Source: Siderastrea radians (Eukaryota > Cnidaria > Anthozoa > Scleractinia > Rhizangiidae). Taken from it: a stretch of DNA of 64,000 nucleotides. Position numbers and translations under genes: made by a program. The notes beneath the pieces were generated by a model, which had not been told where the DNA came from, made no database searches, and saw nothing but the letters and a program-made list of their open reading frames with translations. Every line of letters starts with the position of its first letter. Position 1 is the stretch's first letter. Location of the stretch: contig OZ024890.1 of NCBI GenBank assembly GCA_964017195.1, forward strand, positions 46,874,593-46,938,592. The letters run 5' to 3'. This document shows, in pieces, positions 32,666 to 44,400 of this stretch.

Positions 32666-35600
32666 ATGGCGGTCGCTGAGGACATTCTAAAGGATCCCTA
32701 CTTCGCTGACCTGGATATCGACCTCAGTCAGTTTTCTGAGGAAGAGAAAACCGTCATTCTTGGTGTTATGCAAAAAGCCAAAGTAAGCGTTGATAAAAGC
32801 TAGATATTTTAACTTTTTTTTCGAATTTTCCGGTTGTAAACGGGAGCTTTTGCATCATTCGATTTTCAGATTTTTTCATTCCTCTATTTTGCTCGTGACG
32901 ATTTTGTGAATTAATTCCTTCGGTAAAACAGCTTTATTGCTTTTCCTTACCCGCTGTGCTTTTTCGTTCCTTAATTCTAGGTTCTTGATCAACAGGATGC
33001 AGACAAATTTAGGTAAGATATGATTTTGAAGAACGTTGATATAATAAGCTCATGTATTTACAATTTACCATCATAGAAGCCGGTCAGCAGAGGCTCGCTC
33101 CATAGGTATTTAATGGATGGGAATGTGTGGTAATCTTATCCTAGGAAACCTACAGAGGGACAACTTAGCAAATGGACAAATCTCATGAAGGGCTGGCAGT
33201 TTAGATGGTTTACTCTTGATCCAGATTCAGGATTGCTGGAATATTATGTGGTAAGCTGTAGGGTTTCACGTAGGGCTTAGGCTACATGTATCACTATATT
33301 GGATCGATTTTTGTGCCGGCACACGAGAACAGAAATGATAGAAAAGTACACATTATTGTTTAAACTATGTTGTATGGTTTTTGTGCCATTTTGAACTTTG
33401 TCCAGTATGCATGGAAAAAAATGGTACACAACATACATTATGGCACACATGTGTAACATGTGTAAAATATAAGCCTACTGGATGTTCACATTACCTGTAA
33501 ATGCTTACTGGACATTATAGGTTTTGTATCAGAGTAAATCCACAAGACTAGTTGCATAGCTTGCTGATTCTGTTCTGAGACCAGATCAGTGCAGCAGCAG
33601 TCTAGCACAATGAAGCATTATCCTGTACTGTGAACAAAGGCTAAGTACGTCATGAAAGATGTTATGCACCATGGTTTGAAATGCTAGCCTAGTTAATCAT
33701 TTGTCTCATAAATTTAGTCACTTTGACGTTTATCATGATGTTCCGACTGCAACACTGTTGATGTTTATCAGGTGATGGTGTTGACTGGTTGTGTCTCATA
33801 ACCCACAGGGTTTATTGGAGGCTTTTGATCCTCATTTTTCTGACTGGACACTGTTCCTTCAGTGGTATGTTGTGGTACCAATCGTCTGGACATTGTGTTG
33901 TTTGATTGAAGGTATCCATGCTTCTGGAATTTCAACTCCATTTTCCCTGCAATAAGTGTTGATGTTGTTAGGTTGAAGCGGTGGTCAACCTTAAGTTTTT
34001 AAGTTGGTTGCCCTTTGGGCAAGAAAGCCTCAAAGTTTACATGTAGTTGCTTTGTTCTGAAGTCTTGTTCTCGACGTCTTCGAGAAATAAAAGACATAAA
34101 AACGCAAATGTTTTTAAAAAGGCAAAATCGGTCAAGGAAGCGGTTTTTGGAAGAAGCACTTGGCTGGTGTGTTGTGGCCAATAAGAGAGAAAGGAAGGAA
34201 AGAATTGGAGATGAACAGAGGGATTCTTCGTGGTGGAGAAACGGCTACCTAAGTTGGAACCATAAAGTGCTTCAGGGCTAGATTCATCCCAGTTAAGGGC
34301 ATCTCGTTTTTATACTAGATGACTTTAACCTCTCAGACGTTAAAGTCGTCTGTTAAGTGCGACGTTCAGTCGCATTTAACAGAAGACGTTAATATCGTCA
34401 GATGTTAAAGTAGTCTGACTCATATTCCGTTTTTATACTAGACGTTAATGTCGTCCCGAGACGATATTAACGTCTAAGACGACATTAACGTCTCTAGTAT
34501 AAAAACGGCCATTTATGCAAGAATTATGCAGGCCATCATGAGTCAGCCTTATTAAATGCTTGGATATGTGGCTGTGCTGGGTATTTTTTCCAGATTATCA
34601 ACAGATCTAGCTGTTGATTTCTGTATGTCCCGGTATTTCTGAATGTTTGAGAAGTATCGTATTTTTTTGTGTGTTAATCAGTCCTTGGATTGAAAACTAA
34701 ATTTCATGCAACTTCATTTGGTTATGGAAGACTGGATGTTACCAACATGTAGCCTTTTAAAAATTAGATTACATTTCCACATAACCTTTCCATTTAGCTG
34801 CTAATCAGAATATAATGGCAGGAGATCTTTGCAAGTTCTGCTGAGCTTTTCTATGAAGATCCCCTTGTTACAATTTCCTATTCAAGAACAGCAGATGGAT
34901 GTGATAACATTACTGAAAGTAACAATTACACTTTTTTTTCCTACATAGTAATTATTGCATCAGATTTAAGGTTAAATGTAATTATATCTGAGAATTTTGA
35001 TATCTTAAAACCAGTGTTCAATCTAGGCTGCGTCTTTGCGTGATTGATGCGGTAAGTTATATCCTGACGCAAAATGAAATTATTGTGGTGTCATACTGAC
35101 ACACACAAAAAAGAAAGAAAACAAGTTACCTCACATAGAAGTACTTACAAAGTAGCGGGCATTCGGGAATAAATAAAAGTAAAAATGCGCGCTTACGAGT
35201 ACTTTTTGTGTCAGGCATTCCACACAATTCCAAGAGAGACTAGAGCCCCCATTTCGACGTTTTGCAAGCGTTGTTTTTCACGGTTCGGTTGTTCTTCTTT
35301 TGTAAAATTAACATGAAATGACAGCAAAAGCTAACATTTTTTATCGAAAAGAGAACACCCATTGAACCTCTTGAGAACAATGAAGAAGGACCGGAGAAAG
35401 ATGATGAAATTAAAGATCGGATGAGAGTTCGATAAGTCGAGCACACAGCTTCAGCAACTACCAGAACTGTTCATGACCCAGACCATTTTTAAAATGACCC
35501 AATTTAAAATGACATGTGGGACATATGACCCACTTTGACTAATTTCTAGATTGAGCACTGCTTAAACAATGAACAATGCCCATATAAAATTTAAAACTGC

Positions 35601-38600
35601 TAAAGGGAAGGGTCATGTAAGCAGCTTTAACAAGGTGTTACAAAGGTTTCAGTCAAACACACTCCACTAATGTTTTGATTATTACTAGTTTATGCCCAAA
35701 CCTCTCCAGTGAAAGTTTGAACCTTTGATTTATTAATGCTTGTCTATATGTGTATTAATCTCCAGGACAAAGAGAAGAAGAAGCTTGGTCCTAGAGGATC
35801 TGTTTATCTTGGAGTAAGTGTCTTGATTTATCACAATCTTTGTATCCTCCAAGCCGGAGAACAGCTCTCTTCAGTTTAAGTGTCTTAATAAAGAAAGCAA
35901 CATTTGTATGTACATTATTACGTGTAGTTCTAATCTTTGTGAAAGTGTTGAGGTTTTTACTATTTATTGTATCAATGTTGTTAACACAAGTTTCCCTTCT
36001 ATCTACTTAACTCTTTTCAAAAATCAATTCTGATAGCTAATTACTTGAGACTGCATCCTCACTTAAAATACATGTATTTATTTCTTCTGTTTTAGTGCTA
36101 AATTGTGAATCTTAATAACTAGCACAAACAGTTTGTGGTAGTTAATGATGACTATATGCAATGAAACTGTAATAAATGGCTTTTGTTCTATTTTGCTTAT
36201 GAGTCAGCTGGTTTTACAGTATCTGTCAGCATAGGGTGTTCTTGCTGACATCATTGTTCACAAATTATGAATTTTAAAATTCAACTAATAGACTAACAGA
36301 CATCATTACCCAAAAAATGCATGGCTCCTTTCTAGCTAATATTCAAAGCATAAAAAGCAAAAGGATGAAAAGCAGCAGCAAATAATGCATTACATTAATT
36401 TTATAGACTAGTATTTGACTGTCTGAGTGTAAGGCTGCTGTCTAAGAAAGCTTTTACATGAACTGAGACCTTTAAGCATTTTAAGCTTTTAGATACTGTA
36501 CAGGAATATGAACTGGCGTGTAGAAGTTGTAGCCATGTAATAATAATAATAATAATAATAATGGTTTAATAACACTCCAAAAATTAATTGGCTCTTCTAT
36601 GTTACATAAAAATCTAAATGATTATAATGTATACATTACTATTACTATAATGTAGAAGCTACTAAGATAAATTAATATGTGAAAAAAAAAACAATTACAG
36701 CATCGTATCAATTACAGCTATTGTTCAGTCAGTCTATTTACAGCATTCGAAACATAGTGTGCTTTAGACAATGTCATTGTTTTGATCTCTGTTTTGATTG
36801 GCTAATTTAAAATTTGTTTCAAAATTTGTCTGGGTGGCCTTGGTTCATGTGGTTACACTCTTAAACCTTATTTTCTCAAAAATCTCCTCTCCTTTCCTCA
36901 CCTCTCCTCTCCTTGCTTCTCTTCTCATCTCATCTCATCTCATCTCTTCTCTTTTCTTCTCTTCTCTTCTCGTCTCATCTCGTCTTGTCTCTTTTCTTCT
37001 CTTCTCTTCTTGTCTCTTTTCTTCCCTTCTCTTGTCTCCTCTCCTCTGCTCTTGTGTTCTCTTCTCTTCTCTTCTCATCTCGCTCATCTTGTCTCTTCTC
37101 TTCTCTTCTCTTCTATTCTCTTCCCTTCCCTTCCCTTCTCTTCTCTTCTCTTCTCTTCTCTTCTCTTCTCTTTTCTTCTTGTCTCTTCTCTTCTGTTCTC
37201 CTCTGTTCTCTTCTCTTCTCTTCTTGTCTCTTCTCTGCTGTTCTCCTCTCTTCTCTTCTCCTCTCTTCTCTTCTCTTCTCTTCTCTTCTCTTCTCTTCTC
37301 TTCTCTTCTCTTCTCTTCTCTTCTCTTCTCTTCTCTTCTCTTCTCTTCTCTTCTCTTCTCTTCTCTTCTCTTCTCTTCTCTTCTCTTCTCTTCTCTTCTC
37401 TTCTCTTCTCTTCTCTTCTCTTCTCTTCTCTTCTCTTCTCTTCTCTTCTCTTCTCTTCTCTTCTCTTCTCTTCTCTTCTCTTCTCTTCTCTTCTCTTCTC
37501 TTCTCTTCTCTTCTCTTCTCTTCTCTTCTCTTCTCTTCTCCTCTCCTCTCCTCTCTTCTCTTCTCTTCTCTTCTCTTCTGGACTCATCTCTTCTCCTCTC
37601 TTCTCTTTTCATCTCATCTCTTCTCTTTTTCTTTTGTCTCTTCTCTTCTCTTCTCTTCTCTTCTCTTCTCTTCTCTTCTCTTCTCTTCTCTTCTCTTCTC
37701 TTCTCTTCTCTTCTCTTCTCTTCTCTTCTCTTCTCTTCTCTTCTCTTCTCTTCTCTTCTCTTCTCTTCTCTTCTCTTCTCTTCTCTTCTCTTCTCTTCTC
37801 TTCTCTTCTCTTCTCTTCTCTTCTCTTCTCTTCTCTTCTCTTCTCTTCTCTTCTCTTCTCTTCTCTTCTCTTCTCTTCTCTTCTCTTCTCTTCTCTTCTC
37901 TTCTCTTCTCTTCTCTTCTCTTCTCTTCTCTTCTCTTCTCTTCTCTTCTCTTCTCTTCTCTTCTCTTCTCTTCTCTTCTCTTCTCTTCTCTTCTCTTCTC
38001 TTCTCTTCTCTTCTCTTCTCTTCTCTTCTCTTCTCTTCTCTTCTCTTCTCTTCTCTTCTCTTCTCTTCTCTTCTCCTCTCCTCTCCTCTCCTCTCTTCTC
38101 TTCTCTTCTCTTCCCTTTCTTACATTTAAGACCTGAATGTTATTGATATTCCTCTTCTTCACAGGGAAGTATGATAGCTCCTAGTGATGAGGATTCTTTC
38201 ACATTTACCGTTAGTGCAGCCAATGGTGATATTTTTAAACTTCGAGGTAAATGTTTGAGGCATTCAGTGTTTTCAGTAAAGTGTCAGCTACCATATGCAT
38301 GGACACCCAAGGGAAATGAAAATTGTCTGCAAATAAGCTGAGTTTGAGATAAATTCCTCTTTAAATTCACCTGAATAGAGAGAATGACAGTGCAAAGGAG
38401 GGTCTTATGTACCATGTCAAACAGAAGAGAGCGTAACATGTATTTTGAGATCTGATACAAAGAGGAGAGTCTTGAAAGTACACAAAACCAGTGACCTGTA
38501 AGATTTGTCATTCTCATTTTATTGATTAAGTCTAGAACTGAAGTCTTTTTCTGAAGCATAGAAACTCCTTTACATGTAATGGCAGTTTTCATTCTGATGG

Positions 38601-41324
38601 CTTTGGCATGCATGATCATTAATGCTTCCTTTCAAGATCAATTTACCTCTTATTAACCGAGCAGGAGGTCTGTATGGGAGAATCTTGTCCGAGGTCGTGA
38701 GTACAGACCGAACGCAGTGAGGTCTGTACACACGACCAAGGTCAAGTTTCTCCCATACAGACCGACTAAGCTCGGTTAATAAGATGTTTATTATATGGCC
38801 AAACAAGAAAACTTTCATTCGCTTAATGTAAATGGTTCGTACTAGCTGACATTTTGCTTGCAAAAGTCAATGAGCTGAACTTAAATCTGCCAAAGTTTGC
38901 TCGTCCTCTACCTTTTTTCTCGTCAGGCTTGTTGGCACTTCATTTTAGTATTTTTAGAAGGAAATAGTCAATATTTTTGTAGTTTAGTTTGCACCTTTGT
39001 CACCGCAAAATGTTACCGGTCTAGATGCCGGTCTAGATGGGAAAATCTAGACCGCGGTCAATATCGATTTCAGCCAATCAAATACATGAATTCGGTAGTT
39101 CCCAGTCCTTGTGAGACACGGCCAAATAACAATCTGTCATACTGACTGCTAGGAAAAAAATATTCTTTAATTGACTTGTATCAATTCACAAACCGAGTCC
39201 AAATGGTTGTGGACAGGCATATTTTTCTCCCTCCTACCCTGTACTCATCCCCCAAAGTCTGTCTTTCAACATGATTCCCAGTTGCTTGGCTGCTATTTTT
39301 AATTTTCCTAAGCTTTTCTCTGTTTTCTTAATCTAAGGAATATTAATTTAGCACTCTCTCACCCAGAAATACACCATCCTGCACTGCAGGCCACAATGTT
39401 GGCATTGATCATTATAATAATTGCAGAACTGGAATTAACATTACCGTAAAGACTCGTGTATAAGCCGCATTCGTAGATAAGCCGCACCCCCAACTTTCAA
39501 GCTCGGTTTTGAAAAAAAAAAAGTTAAAAAACGCCGAGGTAAAGTGTGTTTGTGTGTTTGCTGCGAGCTCAATGGGTTAATCAACTCTTAAATACCTTCT
39601 ACAAGCTTCTCTTGAAACTGAATTCTCGACATCTTCTCATAAGGATGCTCTTTTCACAAAATGTTGTCTTTTTTGCTGAAGACCACAGTGAAAAGGGATG
39701 AAATTTGAATGAAAATACTACGGACGCTTCGAACACCGATCTGATTGCTTAGTAGCCACGCAGTCAGATATAGAGAGAAGTCTGGACACCAGTGAAGAAC
39801 ACACGTAAATGTTGGAAGTATTGAATATATTGTTAACTACTCCTGAATCTGCTGAATGATACATTGCATCCGAAACAGTATTAAGAGTATAAAAGTGGAA
39901 CTATTCTTATAACTTAATAAAGAAACTATTTACATGTGCTATATTCAAAAGTTTATCTTGTCAATCTTTGTTGAAAGTCGCACTAGTATTTAACACTTGA
40001 CTATACTGAATCTGCTGAATGATACATTGCATCCGAAACAGATATTACTATTCTTATAACTCTAAGAAAACTATTTACATGTGCTACATTCGAAAGTTTA
40101 TCTTGTCGATCCTTGTTCATAGTAATATATTGTCCTTTTTTAAAATACAGTACACAGTTCCTCACTTAAAAACCGTAAAAGTCCTCGCTATCACTTTCAG
40201 GTTTAGAACCTGAAGTGACAAACGGCTCCTTTAGGAGCCACCACATCCATCAAAAGCAATGATCGACAACAACAGGTTTCAATATCTTTATTGGTTATTT
40301 CTTTGAGTTTTTAAGTGCTATATCTGACCCCAAACTAGGCAATTTACACCCCCTGAAAGCAATTGTCTTGTAGATAAGCCGCACCCCTGATTTTTAGGCC
40401 AAAATTGCAGCAAAAAGGTGCGGCTTATACACGAGTCTTTACGGTAATTTTCTCGTTCTCATTATTAGTTACTGTAGTGAGTTTTATGTCTTTATTGACC
40501 AGAATTATTATAATCTTGTTGGTTGTCCAAGTTCTCATCTGGTTACTTATTTGTTAAATACAACTTAAATATCACTATGATAATGTAGAAATTATCCCTT
40601 TAAATTTCAGCCAGTGACGCTAAAGAAAGACAGGACTGGATAAACAAACTGCGAAGTGTTGCTGAGTTTCATGCATCAAGTATTGCCCAGGTAAATTTTG
40701 CACTGACTGTGACTTTGGTCATACAGTTTTTGCACATTGCTGCCACTCTGAGGGTTACTGACCAATGTTTTAAAATTGAAGCTTGAGTTACATGTACAAG
40801 TTCGAGCCAAACTGAGCCAAGGGAAAATGAAATTAGTTTGAGTTGGTGTGGAGTTGGAATAAACCAAATTCAAGTTAGGCAACAGTAGATGACCATGAAA
40901 GTAGGCTCAAATCCAGGGGAGATGTTGGAATTTGTTCAAGATAGCAGGGATTTTGGGTTAACAAAGTTAGAGTTGCCTTGGTGTGGTTCTGCTGTATGTA
41001 GCAGATATCAGGAATTGATGTGTGCAGGGACTGAAGCAGTTTATCTCTGTCTTTAGGCTGCTCCCCCACTGTACACCACGCCCAGTTTTTCTGTACCACC
41101 CCCTCCATCAACTACTACAGTAAAACATCCAGCACTGGCAGCCTCATCAACTGGTCCTTCCTCTGCTGTGGTGGCAGACCATGTCAAATCATCCTCCCCC
41201 AGACCAGTCCGTAAAACCTTTCATGTGCCAGAGAACATTACATCAGGATTAACGCAGATTAGAGAAGATTTATACAGAATTGAGGATCAGCAGATGGTGT
41301 TTATTGATCAGCTGGAGGTTATCC

Positions 41325-41414
<90 letters not shown>

Positions 41415-44400
41415 CTGATTTTAGGAAGCAACTCTCTTTTGCTGGCTTCCATTATTTTCATTTCAGGATTTTCTGTCAACAAACTGATGTAATGGAAGTT
41501 GCTTATTAGAAACAGTTTGTGATACTTGTTGACCCTTGCCATGAATTTGAAAGCTATTAATCAACATATTTCATAAATAATGTCAAAAAAAACTGAAGGA
41601 ACTTACAATGTAGTTGGCTTTAGTTAGAAAAACCATGCATCAAATATAATAATTTTTTTAATAATTACGTAGTAGGTATACTCCCGACATTAGCTTATTT
41701 TGCAGCCAATTATTTGTATAACAGGTGTAAATTAAATGTTACACATCTCAAAATGTTAATCTGGAAAAATGTTGGCAAGTTGTACTGATGGTCAACCATT
41801 TAACATTAGGAGGGCGCCAAGTTTATGCTCTCACTGAGTAGACCTCTTCAGACCATTTTGATAATAGAAACTTACAGACAGTTCTTCCAAATATCAACAA
41901 AGCAGCACAAACTAGGATGTCCACTTGTAAGAGAAATATATGGAACGTTGTCACTTTATTTTACAACAGCCTTTTGGAAGTGCTCACAATGACTGAGTTG
42001 GAAAAAAACAAACTCTAGCACAGGCCTATGGCTTGAGTTAAGTGAACCTGGTCAACTTTTGAGGTTCACTTGATTTAGGCTAACTGCAGAGTAACACAAA
42101 GTGGTTTTTGTCTATTTCTTTAAAAAAGTAAAAAAAAATAAAAAAAGGAATAAACAGGGAATGTTACTAAACTTGCACTGGAAAACACATGGAAATAAAA
42201 CTCAGGTGGAAAATGGTTATATTTCTGATTGGTGGTGTGAGCTTTTTGACCCTTTAAGCCCCAGTAGTGACAAGCATCTAGTTTCTCGTTACAGTATCAC
42301 TACTTGATCAAACATACAAGCCATGAGAATAAAGGAAATGATTACCAAGTATCAAAGGTCTTGATTTTTAAGCTCATTCTCCCAACTAGTAACATATGAA
42401 ATGTATAGAGAATAGTGAGGAGAATATGGATGTTAATGTCGGGGCTTAAAGGGTTAACTAATCACAGGGTATAGTTAAGTAAAACCAAAGCAAACAGGAA
42501 ATACTTTAGACATCTGATCGAAAACCACTCTATAACCGATTGCTTCTTTAACCTTTTGTAAATGGCCAGCCATCCAATCACAAAGTCAATTAATTTTGTG
42601 AAATAAAAGTAATGTGTATTTTTTAAAAACTTTCTTTTCCTTGTTGTAGTTGGACCCAACTGGAGAAGAATCACTCTTCCCACTGGAAACTGTAAGTAAA
42701 AACAAAAATGATAATAACAATTGATAATAATAATTCAACTCTTTTTTTAAATAAATGTTATTGTTTTTTGTTGCTTAAAGAAATTACTCACACCTGCTTT
42801 TGTTTCTAAACGCAAAGCTAAATTTTTCAGAATTTTTCCTTTGCAACAGCTCAAGACTGTTGGTATGGCAAGCTCCTTATACAGATCAACATCTGAAAAC
42901 GTATCCACAAAAGCTGGGCAGCTTTTGAGCATTTTGTATTGTTTGGACAAAAATCATCCTTTCTACCCCTTTTCTCCATGCCATTCCAAAACCTTTGGTC
43001 TTTGAAAACTTATGATGGTAATGATTTTAATCTCTCTGTATTAAAATGGTTTGAACCCAGGAGTCATATCAGAAATCACTGAAGTACGGTCGTCTGCATG
43101 ATTGTAGTCCAGAGAAGGACTGTTTGGTGACATTGACCGACATTTTGACAACCTGAGTGGAGGTCATAGATCTTGACTCTGATGATGACTTCCGCTCAGG
43201 TTGTCAAAACGTCCAGTGTCATCACAAACAGTCCTTCTTAAGACTACACTCACCTGGACGATCATACCTCACCAACTTGTGGTAATGACTCTATGGTAAT
43301 CCCCTCATGCAAATGATTCTTGGCGTCTGCTAGGTATTAACACTCTCTATAGCAGCTCTGTCAAAGCACGAGGGCTCATTATAATGTTCATTTTCACTAT
43401 TATTGCTGTCATTTGCAGGATGTGCTCATTCTGAAGGCAACTGCTCAGGTAAATGTTCTTTTTGTCCTTGATTGTGTGTGGTTAAATTACAACACTCACA
43501 ATCCACATACAGTCGAGCTTCTTTAATACTGAAGTCAAAGGAGACTCAGAAAGAGCTGAGTTGTTTTCTTTACTAAATGAAGATGTCAGTATAACAGAGG
43601 CAAAGAGCTTTTATATGAGTCTCTGTTGGTGGATGGTCGCAGGTTTTCAATAATACAGATAATGGCAAAGAATCCTGCGCAGAGTCTTATAGTAATGTGA
43701 TGATAACAAGGGGGTAATTTAACGCTGAGATGGTAATTTTCCGACGTTTCGGCGATACTGCCTTCGTCAGGGTCTAAAAAACTATACACTTGATATAGTT
43801 TTTAAGACCCTGATGAAGGCAGTATTGCTGAAACGTCAGAGAATTACCATTTCAGCGTTAAATTACCCCTTGTTATCACAGCTTTTACACGAGCTTTGGT
43901 CTCACTGTTTTTAGAAGTGTTGTTTGAAAAAGTACAATGTACCCCCTTATTCTCCCCAAAAGTTATTTTGTTTTCTAATAAATGCAAAAAAAAAAAAAAA
44001 AAATTCATGCACAGTGTCCACTGCTTTGCTTGGAGGCGATTAGCAATCCTATTCCAAGTCTGAGTAGCCAACCAATGCAAGGCACACAAAAAATACTACC
44101 GGTATTCATTTGTTTTGTATGTACTACTGCTTGTTATTATTATACCACCGTATGGTCCCGGTGACACCATTCTATAGAGGACGCATCGACGAGTAGTCTC
44201 CTACGCGGCCGTTTTTAGTGGCGTCACGCAACTCTCCCCCCACTAAAAACGGCTGCGTGGGAGACTAATCGGCGAGTTAATGCATGCAGGGCCAGATAGG
44301 TTGAAGTGAGCTGCACCAGAAAAAGCCATCCGACCCTGCTCACGTCATCTGTTTATTACGCGTGCGCACACTTCAACGTTCATTGAATATTCACAAGCAT

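Larger units (their letters stand above)
33145..40690 (+). other. ORP PH-domain exons
   Basis: Four exons encode the pleckstrin-homology domain: 33145-33250 ([20 protein letters not shown] then SGLLEYYV), 35766-35813 ([14 protein letters not shown]), 38165-38246 ([19 protein letters not shown]) and 40611-40690 ([20 protein letters not shown]). The conserved Trp of the last helix is present. PH domains of this ORP subgroup bind phosphoinositides and help place the protein at Golgi or endosome membranes. Confidence 0.9.

Noticed and set aside
36798..38162. Reading frames up to 443 codons on both strands (Leu/Ser/Phe or Arg/Glu repeats)
   Set aside because: They are produced by the CTTCT five-base repeat, which has no stop codon in any frame. 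They have no start context, domain or flanking coding signal.
41168..41509. Poly-Asn protein continuing past the ORP exon
   Set aside because: The next exons (42650, 43419, 44904) match the expected ORP11 sequence in phase with a donor before the AAT tract, so the read-through is treated as intron. It is kept as a finding about possible retention.
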